Shown: piece by piece, positions 1 to 8,511 of the stretch
How positions within the stretch are numbered: position 1 is the stretch's first letter
How the letters are laid out: each line of letters starts with the position of its first letter
Assembly: GCA_013298715.1 (NCBI GenBank)
Contig: JAAFIQ010000001.1
Coordinates: 186,001-250,000 of the forward strand
Reading direction: 5' to 3'
DNA length: 64,000 nt
Origin: Bacteroidota bacterium
GTDB taxonomy: Bacteria > Bacteroidota > Bacteroidia > B-17B0 > Aurantibacillaceae
The notes under the pieces: generated by a model
What the model was told of the DNA's origin: nothing
The model's database searches: none
The model's input: only the letters and a program-made list of their open reading frames with translations
Position numbers and translations under genes: made by a program

Positions 1-1
1 C

Positions 2-3000
2 ACGTATATGAAAAATTTCTCATCGGATGGAAACGATGTTCAATTTGAAAAAGAAATACAAGTACAAAATGTATTACTACCTAATTTAAAAATGAAACTC
101 GATTTTGATAAAAAATCTTTCTCAGCAAACGAAGAAGTGGTAGCTAAGTTGTGCTTACAAACCAATGAAAACACCCCTTTGGTAAACCATCAATTAAAAT
201 ATGTTGTTTCAATAAATGGAAATAAAATTGTAGAAAAAAATGATATTACAGATGAAGAAGGTATTAAGTTCATAAAATTTAATCTTCCAAAAAAGCTAAA
301 AAGTACCGATGGTTTATTAAATATTATGATTCAATTTAACGGAACCACAGAAAGTGTTTCACGTTCAATTCCAATTTCATTAAACAACATTAAACTTGAT
401 TTTTTTGCTGAAGGTGGAGAATTACTTTCGCAGTTCAATAATAATTTAGCATTCAGGGCAACAAACGAATTTGGCAAACCTGCCGATGTTACAGGCACCA
501 TCTATAGTGCAAGTGGCGATAGCATCACTTCTTTTTCAAGTTTTCATAACGGGATGGGTTCATTTACTTTTATTCCAAAAAATAATACAAATTATTATGC
601 AAAAATTACATCACCATTAATTGAAGATGTAAAATATAATTTGCCATCAGCTTTAAACCGTGGCTATAATTTATTAGTAAGCTCAACAGAAAATAATTTA
701 AAGGTGAAAATAAACACAACTGAAGAAGAAAATTTATCTGTAATTACTCAAATTAGAGGAGCAATTGTAAACACAGCAACTTTAAGCACAAAAAATGGAA
801 TTAACGAGTTAACAATACCTACCACCACTATGCCTATTGGTGTCGCACAAATTACAGTATTTGATGCTAAGGGAATTGCAAGAGCAGAGCGTTTGAGTTT
901 TGTAAACAAACACAAACAACTTCAAATTAGTATTGAAACAGATAAAGAAAAGTATTTACCGCGCGAAAAAGTAAAACTTAACATACAAGTAAAAGATGAT
1001 AAAGGTTTGCCAATACCAGGAAACATTAGCCTTGCAGTTGTTAACGATCAACTCTTAAGCATGGCAGATGATAAACAAGCTAATATAGTTTCGCAATTAT
1101 TATTACAACAAGAAATAAAAGACAAAATTATTGAACCAAATTTTTATTTCGACAACAAAGAAGCTAAAGCAAATAAAGCCTTAGATTATTTATTACTAAC
1201 AAGTGGGTGGAGGAAATTTTCGTGGGAAAAAATTATAGCGGCAGAGCGAATACAAATGAACTACTTAGCTGAACAAACCATTTTTGCTGGTAAAGTTTTA
1301 GATGCATATACTGCAAAGCCAATTACTTCTGCTAAAATTACAATTAGTAATACGGAGCAATTAACAAGCGACATCAATGGTTCATTCTACATGAATAATT
1401 TAGATTTAACTGATGCAAAAAATATTCAAGTAAAAGCAGATGGCTACTACGCTTACAATACACCAATTTATAACTACAATCAAGAGTATATAGTGTATAT
1501 GTACCCTACTACTTATAAACAGTATAATAATTCCTCTATGAATGCTACTAGTAAATCTGTGCCAATGAGTGCTGGTGGTTTTGCAGAAAATAAACGAGCA
1601 GAAATAGCGAATGAAGATCTTGAGGCCATTGCAGATAAAGATTTTGCTGTGGTTGATTTAGTGAAAGCTGACGCAAGAGCAAAAATGCCATCACCTAAAA
1701 AAGAAATGGCAAAACCTGGTGCTTCAGAAAAAATTGTTGCAGTAAATGATAAGAAAAAAATTGATAAAAATGACAAAGAAGGAAACGTATTTAAAGCCGC
1801 GAATTTAGAAGAAGTGGAAATACAACATGTTGGTGCAAAAAGTAAATTTGTTGCAAATAACAGAAGTAAAAATTCACAAACTTATTACAGGGCCAAAACG
1901 TTTGCTGCGCCTGTTTACAAAGAAAATGAAACACCAGAGTATAGAAGTGATTTTAGAAATACCGTTTACTGGAATCCAAGTATTGATTTAGGTTATAACG
2001 GTAAAGCAAGTGTAGAATTCTATTTAAGCGATGATATAACTTCTTTTAGAGCTATTGCTGAAGGTGGAAATAATTTTGGTGATATTGGCAGAGGCGAAAA
2101 ATTATTTTACACACAATTACCGTTCAACATGTTTGTTAAAGTTCCTACTACCATTGTTGGTGAAGATGAAATTAGCATCCCTGTTACATTAAAAAATAAT
2201 ACAACTAAACCGTTAGGAGGCGCTTTACTTATTAGTGGCGGGAATCAACTTTTTGCTACATCCATTACTCAAAGTATACAAACAATTATGCCAGGGGTAG
2301 CAAAAACTATTTTGCTAAACTACAAAGCAAAAAATTGTGTAACAAAAGATACACTTTCAATTTCTTTCAAATGCTGCGGTTTAAGCGATGGCATTGTTCA
2401 ACCAATTACCATCAATTCTAAAGGGTATCCTCAAAATTTAAGCTTTGCATCTCAAGAAAAAGAAATGAATTATACCTTTGATGTAAATCATATTGTGAAT
2501 GGTTCATTAAAAATTCAATTCACCGCACATCCAAATGTAGTGAGTGATTTAATGACAGGGGTTGAAGGTATACTGCGTGAACCTAGCGGATGTTTTGAAC
2601 AAACGTCGATGACCGCTTATCCAAATGCTATGGTATTAGATTATTTGAAAGCTACAGAAAGTAAAGATGATAAGGCATTAGCTTATGCAGGACAATTATT
2701 AGATAGAGGATACAAACGTTTAACCACATTTGAAGCCAACACCAAAGGCTACGAATGGTTTGGTGCAAGTCCTGCACACCAAGGCTTAACAGCTTTAGGT
2801 ATCATGGAATTTACCGATATGAAAAAAGCAGGAGGCAAAGTAGATACAAAAATGATTGAACGTACCGCCGATTGGTTAATTGCACAAAAAGATGGTAATG
2901 GTGGCTTTTTAAGAAACACCCGCGCCTACCACGATTTTGGGAGTATTAGCAACGAAATTTTAAACAGTTATATCGTATATGCTTTGGCTGAGGCAGGTTT

Positions 3001-4009
3001 TAAAGATATTGATAAAGAATATAAAACAAGTTTAAAAACTGCTTTAGAAAAAAATGATGCTTACCAATTAGCCATGATGGCAAGTGCTGCAACAAATTTA
3101 AACGATACAAAAAATTATACAGACTTGATTAATAAACTAAAAAAATTACAAAAACAAGATGGATCGTTTACTGGCAGTAGCCATTCTATAACTTATTCTC
3201 AAGGCAATTCATTAACCATTGAAACTACTGCTTTATCTATTTTGGCTATGCTTAAAGGCTCTAATGACAATTTAATGCAGATTAGCAACGCTGTAAACTA
3301 TTTAGTAAAAAGTAGGAGTGGATATGGCGTATTTAGTAGCACACAAGGTACTATACTGGCATTAAAGGCTTTAACAGAGTTTGCAAAAGCAAGCAAAAAA
3401 ACGAGTGAAGATGGAACAATAGAAGTTTATTTGGATAACAAAAAAATTGCTGAGAAAAACTATAAAGCTGGTGATAAAGGCGCCATAGCATTATCTGGTT
3501 TAGAAAAAAACCTGATTGGTGAGGGCAAGCATAACATAAAAGTAAAATTTGTTGATGTAAAAACACCACTACCTTATTCTATTGCAATTGATTGGAATAC
3601 CACCTTACCAAACTCACAAAAAGAATGTGAAGTAGATTTAAAAACCAACATTCAACAAACGCAATTAAAAGTTGGAGAAACGGCTAGAATGAAATGTACT
3701 GTAACAAACAAAACAAATAAAGAAATTCCAAGTACTATGGTTCTTATTGGTATACCAGCTGGTTTAAGCGCACAGCCTTGGCAACTAAAAGAATTACAAG
3801 ATAAAAAAGTGTTTGATTATTATGAAATTAAAGACAATAAGTTAGCTCTATATTACAGAGGAATGGACGTAAGCGACATAAAAGAAATCAATTTAGATTT
3901 AAAAGCTGAAATTGTTGGAACATACGAAGCACCAGCATCTGTAGCTTACTTGTATTACACCAACGAATATAAAACGTGGTCTCCAAGTCAAAAAGTAACA
4001 ATTAAATAG
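2..4009 (+). CDS. alpha-2-macroglobulin family protein (5' partial)
   Basis: Probable cell-envelope protease trap of the bacterial alpha-2-macroglobulin (A2M) family. The frame is open to the left edge, so the ATG at 8 is probably internal and the N-terminus with its signal is missing. Numbering from that Met: macroglobulin-like beta domains to about residue 400, a carboxypeptidase-regulatory-like domain about 420-505, a low-complexity Lys/Ala linker, the A2M domain from about 645 (FRNTVYWNP), then the alpha-alpha toroid with GCFEQTSM, Cys at about 862. This fits the CxEQ thioester motif (GCGEQ in animals). The C-terminal half looks like a receptor-binding region. The TAG stop is formed partly by the first bases of an inserted repeat (4008-4269). 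Family assignment is firm; the protease target is unknown. Confidence 0.9.
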   Translation, partial: TYMKNFSSDGNDVQFEKEIQVQNVLLPNLKMKLDFDKKSFSANEEVVAKLCLQTNENTPLVNHQLKYVVSINGNKIVEKNDITDEEGIKFIKFNLPKKLKSTDGLLNIMIQFNGTTESVSRSIPISLNNIKLDFFAEGGELLSQFNNNLAFRATNEFGKPADVTGTIYSASGDSITSFSSFHNGMGSFTFIPKNNTNYYAKITSPLIEDVKYNLPSALNRGYNLLVSSTENNLKVKINTTEEENLSVITQIRGAIVNTATLSTKNGINELTIPTTTMPIGVAQITVFDAKGIARAERLSFVNKHKQLQISIETDKEKYLPREKVKLNIQVKDDKGLPIPGNISLAVVNDQLLSMADDKQANIVSQLLLQQEIKDKIIEPNFYFDNKEAKANKALDYLLLTSGWRKFSWEKIIAAERIQMNYLAEQTIFAGKVLDAYTAKPITSAKITISNTEQLTSDINGSFYMNNLDLTDAKNIQVKADGYYAYNTPIYNYNQEYIVYMYPTTYKQYNNSSMNATSKSVPMSAGGFAENKRAEIANEDLEAIADKDFAVVDLVKADARAKMPSPKKEMAKPGASEKIVAVNDKKKIDKNDKEGNVFKAANLEEVEIQHVGAKSKFVANNRSKNSQTYYRAKTFAAPVYKENETPEYRSDFRNTVYWNPSIDLGYNGKASVEFYLSDDITSFRAIAEGGNNFGDIGRGEKLFYTQLPFNMFVKVPTTIVGEDEISIPVTLKNNTTKPLGGALLISGGNQLFATSITQSIQTIMPGVAKTILLNYKAKNCVTKDTLSISFKCCGLSDGIVQPITINSKGYPQNLSFASQEKEMNYTFDVNHIVNGSLKIQFTAHPNVVSDLMTGVEGILREPSGCFEQTSMTAYPNAMVLDYLKATESKDDKALAYAGQLLDRGYKRLTTFEANTKGYEWFGASPAHQGLTALGIMEFTDMKKAGGKVDTKMIERTADWLIAQKDGNGGFLRNTRAYHDFGSISNEILNSYIVYALAEAGFKDIDKEYKTSLKTALEKNDAYQLAMMASAATNLNDTKNYTDLINKLKKLQKQDGSFTGSSHSITYSQGNSLTIETTALSILAMLKGSNDNLMQISNAVNYLVKSRSGYGVFSSTQGTILALKALTEFAKASKKTSEDGTIEVYLDNKKIAEKNYKAGDKGAIALSGLEKNLIGEGKHNIKVKFVDVKTPLPYSIAIDWNTTLPNSQKECEVDLKTNIQQTQLKVGETARMKCTVTNKTNKEIPSTMVLIGIPAGLSAQPWQLKELQDKKVFDYYEIKDNKLALYYRGMDVSDIKEINLDLKAEIVGTYEAPASVAYLYYTNEYKTWSPSQKVTIK

Positions 4010-4269
4010 GGTTCACTCAAAATGTATAAAAATTAACTGAATCGACCTGCCTACGGCGGGCACGGGCAGCGAAGTGAAGATGTATAGAAATACTTCGAGC
4101 TGAGCTAACGACGAGTCAGTTAATTTTTATCAAGCCAAAAACGCAAATAAAACTCTATTTTTCTCTGTAAGGATTTTCTCAAAATAGTTCAAAAAACTTT
4201 GCACATAAAAATGGTTTTAACCCTTACATCTCTTATCAGTTGGCATATTTGCGTTTTTGAGTAAACCCT
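4008..4269 (+). repeat. MITE-like inverted-repeat element, copy 1
   Basis: A 262-bp non-coding element. The ends form an inverted repeat: AGGGTTCACTCAAAA (4008-4022) against TTTTGAGTAAACCCT (4255-4269), one mismatch. It is flanked by 4-bp direct repeats AAAT (4004-4007 and 4270-4273), as expected for a target-site duplication. Inside are two long-range perfect stems: 4026-4040 with 4116-4130 (15 bp), and 4136-4149 with 4246-4259 (14 bp, overlapping the right terminal repeat by 5 bases). A near-identical copy in the opposite orientation lies at 39712-39954. This copy carries an extra GC-rich stretch of about 19-20 nt near 4043-4063. No ORF or transposase is inside. I infer a non-autonomous mobile element. 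Confidence 0.8.
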
Positions 4270-4286
4270 AAATAATTACAACAACA

Positions 4287-4320
4287 ACCTCAGCTGTAAG
4301 TTTTCACAGCTGAGGTATTT
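4287..4320 (+). terminator. intrinsic terminator, probably for the A2M gene
   Basis: Perfect 11-bp stem ACCTCAGCTGT (4287-4297) with ACAGCTGAGGT (4306-4316) around an 8-nt loop, followed by ATTTT. It lies just beyond the inserted repeat, so the insertion separated the A2M stop codon from what was probably its own terminator. Confidence 0.65.
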
Positions 4321-4355
4321 TAAATAGGAATTTTTTAATGCACAATTTTTCAACA

Positions 4356-4673
4356 ATGAAAACAGCTAAACTTCTATTTTTAGTAACGATTGTAGCGATT
4401 TATTCATGCAAGTCCAATTCATTTATAAATAAAAAAAGTATTTTATGCGATTGCAAAGATTGGCAAGCCAAAGCAGATAAAGAATTCCAAGCTATTTCCA
4501 ACAGCACTGCCGTTCAGAGCAATCAAATCATGTTAAATGATACTCCTAACAGAAACGTGGAAAAGAAATTTTTGAAAAGAAAAAAGTTTAGAAAAACAAA
4601 AGCAAAGTACGCTCAATCAAAAAGAAAAAATAAAAAGAGGTTTGAGAAAATTAGTAAATGCTTTAATTTTTAA
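4356..4673 (+). CDS. small putative lipoprotein, Lys-rich
   Basis: Unrecognised small protein. I prefer the second Met, at 4356 (105 aa), because it starts a typical signal peptide, MKTAKLLFLVTIVAIYSC, ending in a plausible lipoprotein Cys. The Met at 4338 would add six residues. The mature part contains a CDC motif, a middle region without obvious structure and a strongly basic C-terminal half (KKFLKRKKFRKTKAKY). The stop overlaps the stop of the convergent flippase gene by 3 bases. It is probably membrane anchored; no function can be assigned. Confidence 0.6.
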   Translation: MKTAKLLFLVTIVAIYSCKSNSFINKKSILCDCKDWQAKADKEFQAISNSTAVQSNQIMLNDTPNRNVEKKFLKRKKFRKTKAKYAQSKRKNKKRFEKISKCFNF

Positions 4674-5908
4674 CTACGCTTTAAAATTTTAAAATTTTTA
4701 ATATTAATTAAAAATAATTTTGATATTGGGATTTTATAGTAAATATAAAACTGTGTAACCAGAATTAAAGCCTCTATACCATAGGCAATGCTCGCTGTAA
4801 GGCAAGCCCCAACTAAGTTGTATCTTGAAATTAAAAAAGCACTCATGCAAATTGTAAAAGTTACACCAACCAAATTTGAGATTAATTGCGGCATCTGCTT
4901 TCCATTAGCCGAAAAATAATGGCTGTATAAATTACTAAGGCTAAGCGCTAAAATTCCTGGTGATAAATAAAGCATGTAGTGTTTGACTTGAATAAAATCG
5001 CCACCAAGTAAAAATTCAAAAAAGGAATTGGGAATAAAAAATAAAATTACTACAAGTAAAGCGCTTAAAATAAAAACAACTTGCGATAAAGCAATTACAA
5101 GTTCTAAATTTTTAGAACTATGGTTTGTATTAGCCACACGGCTTAATACTATTGGCGCAACGCCGTTTGTAAGAATTAATACAGATTCAATAAGTGAAGT
5201 AGCATTAGCATAAACACCAACCAAAGCGTAAATTGAAATTACATAATAAGAATAACGATTACTAAGCAAATAAGCCAAATTCCCTAACTGGTTAACGATT
5301 CCGGTTTTTAATATAATCTTTAAATCAAACGTTAAGTTAGTTCGGATTTCGCTTGCTAATAATTTTGTTACCATTAATTGAGAATAAATAAACGGTATAA
5401 TAAAAGCAAAATATAAACTTGTAATATAAACATTAATGCCTTTTAAATTAAAAGCAAACAATTGAATTACTAAAGATAAAACAAGTGCTAGTGGCTGTAA
5501 CAATATTGTAATGTTGTAGGCTCGTATCTTCGATTTACCTAATAATAAGTTGGTATTAAAGCCATTTATGTTTTGAAAAATAGAAATAACAAAGCAATGC
5601 AAAAACAAACCACTAATACCAATCTTAAAAGCAAATAAAACTAAATTACTAACACTAATTGCAATTATGGAAAAGAACAAGCCTTTGCGATAAATAGTTT
5701 TAAAATCATACTTTGCAATAAAGTGTACGAGCGATGGTCCTGTATAAACCTCATTAATTAATTGAATGAGGGTTAAATTCAAAATTAATAAACTTACCTG
5801 ACCTATAACATCTGATCCTAAATAGTTTGAGGCAACTAACAAAATAAGTAAATTAATTAGTGCAACGCTACCTCTAGTAAATACGCTATTTAAAATGCTT
5901 TTAATCAT
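4670..5908 (-). CDS. polysaccharide flippase (Wzx/MATE-like)
   Basis: Inner-membrane flippase-like protein of the polysaccharide transporter family, expected to move lipid-linked sugar units across the membrane. At 412 aa it is almost entirely hydrophobic with about 12 transmembrane segments and opens with the typical N-terminus (FTRGSVALINLLILLVASNYLG), in which the Ser/Gly-rich first helix is a family hallmark. The ATG overlaps the 3' end of the upstream glycosyltransferase fragment by 8 bases, suggesting translational coupling. No other capsule or O-antigen gene is next to it except that fragment. The substrate is unknown. Confidence 0.8.
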   Translation of the reverse strand: MIKSILNSVFTRGSVALINLLILLVASNYLGSDVIGQVSLLILNLTLIQLINEVYTGPSLVHFIAKYDFKTIYRKGLFFSIIAISVSNLVLFAFKIGISGLFLHCFVISIFQNINGFNTNLLLGKSKIRAYNITILLQPLALVLSLVIQLFAFNLKGINVYITSLYFAFIIPFIYSQLMVTKLLASEIRTNLTFDLKIILKTGIVNQLGNLAYLLSNRYSYYVISIYALVGVYANATSLIESVLILTNGVAPIVLSRVANTNHSSKNLELVIALSQVVFILSALLVVILFFIPNSFFEFLLGGDFIQVKHYMLYLSPGILALSLSNLYSHYFSANGKQMPQLISNLVGVTFTICMSAFLISRYNLVGACLTASIAYGIEALILVTQFYIYYKIPISKLFLINIKNFKILKRS

Positions 5909-6155
5909 TTTTGCTAAGTAAAACTATACACTTATTTTGTTGTTCATTTATTAATTTCTGATTAGCCTTTTCCTTAGAATATACATTAATTTCAAATTCT
6001 GTTTGTAAATCGGCAACAGAAAAAACATATTGCAACGAAGCATTACTGGGCCATGAAAATGCTTTATCAAAATTTTTAATAAATACTCTTTGTGCAACAT
6101 TGGTTTTAATTGTATACCAAGAGGAAATAAAAAGTATGTGCTTTTTTGGAAACAT
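5901..6155 (-). pseudogene. N-terminal fragment of a GT4-type glycosyltransferase
   Basis: An 84-residue ORF whose start (KKHILFISSWYTIKTN) matches the first strand and loop of group 1/GT4 glycosyltransferases, which usually read ILFISSWYPN and continue for about 350-400 residues. Here the frame stops after 84 residues and the nucleotide-sugar-binding half is absent. The stop codon overlaps the ATG of the downstream flippase, so a deletion may have removed the body of the gene and fused the N-terminus to the flippase start. It may still be translated to couple flippase expression. The alternative is an unrelated small protein. Confidence 0.55.
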
Positions 6156-6184
6156 AAATTTTGAGTAAGAAATTAGAGTAAAAA

Positions 6185-6760
6185 TTAATCTACGTTGATG
6201 GTAATTTTTAGTGAAAATAACGAGCGTATGGCATTTATTTCAAAAAATTCTGGCACCATTTTATTCCCACTTTTCATGCCAATAGTAATAAACCCAAGAC
6301 CAGCGCCTCCTTTATCACTTAGTTCATTTTTTTCTAAATGCTCTAAATAATAACTTTTTAAATCGGCAGAATTTTCAAAACCATTAATTACAGCAATATC
6401 GTGGGTCAATTTTTCTATATTGGAAGTAGCAACCAAGTTGGCCGTTTGCAATTTTACCGAATTAGCATTAGATGATAATACAAAATAATTATGTTGTGCG
6501 CCGTTATCATCCTTATTACCATGTATTAAAAGGTTTTGCAATGATTCTACACAAATAAAAAACACTTTTTTAATAACTGCCTTAGGAAAACCTTTTTCAA
6601 GAATCTTATTTTCAATTTCTGATTCTAGTTTCGATATTGTTTCGGTATTTAAAACGCCATCGTAGGCCAAAATAACTTCGCCGCTTTGTTGCGCTTCTTT
6701 CAAGTGTTTATCAAAATAAACATCAAAAAACTGGTCTTCTTTATTTATTATTTCGCTCAA
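6185..6760 (-). CDS. SiaB family protein kinase (HATPase-like)
   Basis: Resembles SiaB-type (DUF6272) proteins, a GHKL-fold family that in Pseudomonas phosphorylates the STAS protein SiaC in a c-di-GMP/aggregation switch. Visible marks are an N-box-like segment (FFICVESLQNLLIHG, about residues 66-80) and a glycine-rich ATP-lid segment (DKGGAGLGFITIG, about 149-161). At 191 aa the length is normal. It starts 3 bases after the stop of the deoxynucleoside kinase gene, so the two are co-transcribed. No SiaA phosphatase, SiaC or SiaD gene is in the window. The regulatory role is inferred from the family. Confidence 0.75.
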   Translation of the reverse strand: MSEIINKEDQFFDVYFDKHLKEAQQSGEVILAYDGVLNTETISKLESEIENKILEKGFPKAVIKKVFFICVESLQNLLIHGNKDDNGAQHNYFVLSSNANSVKLQTANLVATSNIEKLTHDIAVINGFENSADLKSYYLEHLEKNELSDKGGAGLGFITIGMKSGNKMVPEFFEINAIRSLFSLKITINVD

Positions 6761-6763
6761 GTT

Positions 6764-7381
6764 CTATTTAAATAAACCGTTCAATTCTGAATCAATCATT
6801 CTAATTACTTTACCTAAATCCTCCTTACTTTCACTAAAGTTCACATCATCTACATCCACAACCAATATTTTCCCACCATCGTAAGAGGTGCTCCAAGCTT
6901 CGTAGCGTTCGTTCAATCGCTTTAAATAATCTAAACGAATACTGTTTTCGTAATCCCTTCCACGTTTTTGAATTTGTTTAACTAAGGTTGGTACGGTAGC
7001 TCTTAAATAAATAATTAAATCTGGTGCTTTTACCAAACCATCCATCAATTTAAATAGGTTAAAATAATTATCATAATCGCGGGTGGTCATTAATCCCATT
7101 GCGTGAAGATTAGGCGCAAAAATGTAGGCATCCTCATAAATTGTTCTATCTTGAACAACTGTATGCTTGCCTTTTCTAATTTCTAAAATTTGATTAAAAC
7201 GCGTGTTTAAAAAGTATACCTGCAAATTGAACGACCAACGTTGCATATCTTCATAAAAATCGTTCAAATAAGGGTTATCATCCGCGTCCTCGTAGTGAGC
7301 ATGCCATTTATAGTGCTTAGCTAATAAAGAAGTTAATGTCGTTTTCCCAGATCCAATGTTTCCTGCTATAGCAATGTGCAT
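6764..7381 (-). CDS. deoxynucleoside kinase
   Basis: Cytosolic kinase that phosphorylates deoxynucleosides for nucleotide salvage. The protein starts directly with the Walker A loop (GNIGSGKTT, about residues 7-15), has the family QDRTIYED motif around residue 77 (ERS/DRS-type catalytic Arg) and a basic lid region (KRGRDYENS, about 139-147). At 205 aa it fits bacterial dNK enzymes of the dAK/dGK type. It is followed after 3 bases by the SiaB-like gene. Substrate preference cannot be read from sequence. Confidence 0.92.
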   Translation of the reverse strand: MHIAIAGNIGSGKTTLTSLLAKHYKWHAHYEDADDNPYLNDFYEDMQRWSFNLQVYFLNTRFNQILEIRKGKHTVVQDRTIYEDAYIFAPNLHAMGLMTTRDYDNYFNLFKLMDGLVKAPDLIIYLRATVPTLVKQIQKRGRDYENSIRLDYLKRLNERYEAWSTSYDGGKILVVDVDDVNFSESKEDLGKVIRMIDSELNGLFK

Positions 7382-7492
7382 ATTAAAATGTTAAAATAAT
7401 AGACTAAATTATGTATTTTCCTTACAAAATGCAAAAAAATGTTGATTAAATACAAAAATAATACTTTTTCCTAAATCAATGTAGTTTTTTGT

Positions 7493-8500
7493 CTAAATAG
7501 TGTGAGTAGCAACAACTTCCCTAATTACCTGATTTACAGGGGTAAAATTAAAATTTAAAGCGTTTTTGATTTTTTGGTTACTATATGTCTGTTTATTAAG
7601 AGCTGAATTAATTATGGCTTTGGTAATAATTGCTTCGTTGTTACTAAAAAAAGATCGAAGCGATTCTGCAATTCTACCGAGGTGTAAAATAAATTTAGTT
7701 GCCTTAATAGTTGGCGGCTTTTTTCCGAATGCATATTGTATTGAAGAAAAAATTTCTTTAAACGAATAATTACCTTCAACTAAAATAAAACGTTCGTTAC
7801 TTACTTTTTTTTCTACAAGCGCTATCATGCATTTCGCTACATCAATTGCAGAGATATAACCAGCATTGCCTTCTGTAAAAAATTTATTTCCTTTCTTACA
7901 GGTTGAAAAAATTTTAGTACTACTTTGATTTAAAAATCCTGCAGATAAAATTACACCTGGATTTACAATCACAGCGTTTAAACCTTCTTCAATCCCTCGC
8001 CAAACTTCGCGTTCAGCATTGTACTTGCTTATGGCGTAATAACTTTCTTTGCCCGATGTTTTCCAAAAAACGGTTTCGTTTAATTCTGCCTTGTAATCTA
8101 AATTATTTATAGCAGCCACTGAACTTACATGGCATAATTTTATTTCTGGAAATTGCAAACATGCGTTTACAATATTTCTTGTGCCAAATTCATTTACATT
8201 TTGCAATTGTTTATATTTTTTATTGCTAAAACTTACAAAGCCCGCGCAGTGGTATACAGTAGTTATTTTATGTTGCTTTAGCGCCTCTTCAATAGCAAAA
8301 ACATCAGTTATATCTAAATCAATCCAAGTAATTTTTGAGTACCAGTTATCAAAGTTGGCATCGTAAATTTTAAAAAGATTTTTAACTTCGTTTAAATTGG
8401 AAGTATTTCTTTTACAGGCCACCACAGGTTTATTACTGAGCAACAATTGCCAAACAACATTACTCCCTACAATACCAGATGCGCCTGTAACTAAATTCAA
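7493..8500 (-). CDS. NAD-dependent epimerase/dehydratase (extended SDR)
   Basis: An extended short-chain dehydrogenase of the dihydroflavonol-reductase/epimerase type. The Rossmann motif is at the extreme N-terminus (TGASGIVGSNV), the catalytic YxxxK is in SYYAISKYNAE (about residue 155), preceded by the Ser of CHVSSVAA. The substrate-binding C-terminal part ends at residue 335. It is the last gene of a compact operon with the PAP2-like gene (11-bp gap) and gpsA. The substrate is unknown; membrane sterol-like, sugar or polyketide substrates are all possible. Confidence 0.88.
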   Translation of the reverse strand: MNLVTGASGIVGSNVVWQLLLSNKPVVACKRNTSNLNEVKNLFKIYDANFDNWYSKITWIDLDITDVFAIEEALKQHKITTVYHCAGFVSFSNKKYKQLQNVNEFGTRNIVNACLQFPEIKLCHVSSVAAINNLDYKAELNETVFWKTSGKESYYAISKYNAEREVWRGIEEGLNAVIVNPGVILSAGFLNQSSTKIFSTCKKGNKFFTEGNAGYISAIDVAKCMIALVEKKVSNERFILVEGNYSFKEIFSSIQYAFGKKPPTIKATKFILHLGRIAESLRSFFSNNEAIITKAIINSALNKQTYSNQKIKNALNFNFTPVNQVIREVVATHTI

Positions 8501-8511
8501 AATAAAAAGTT

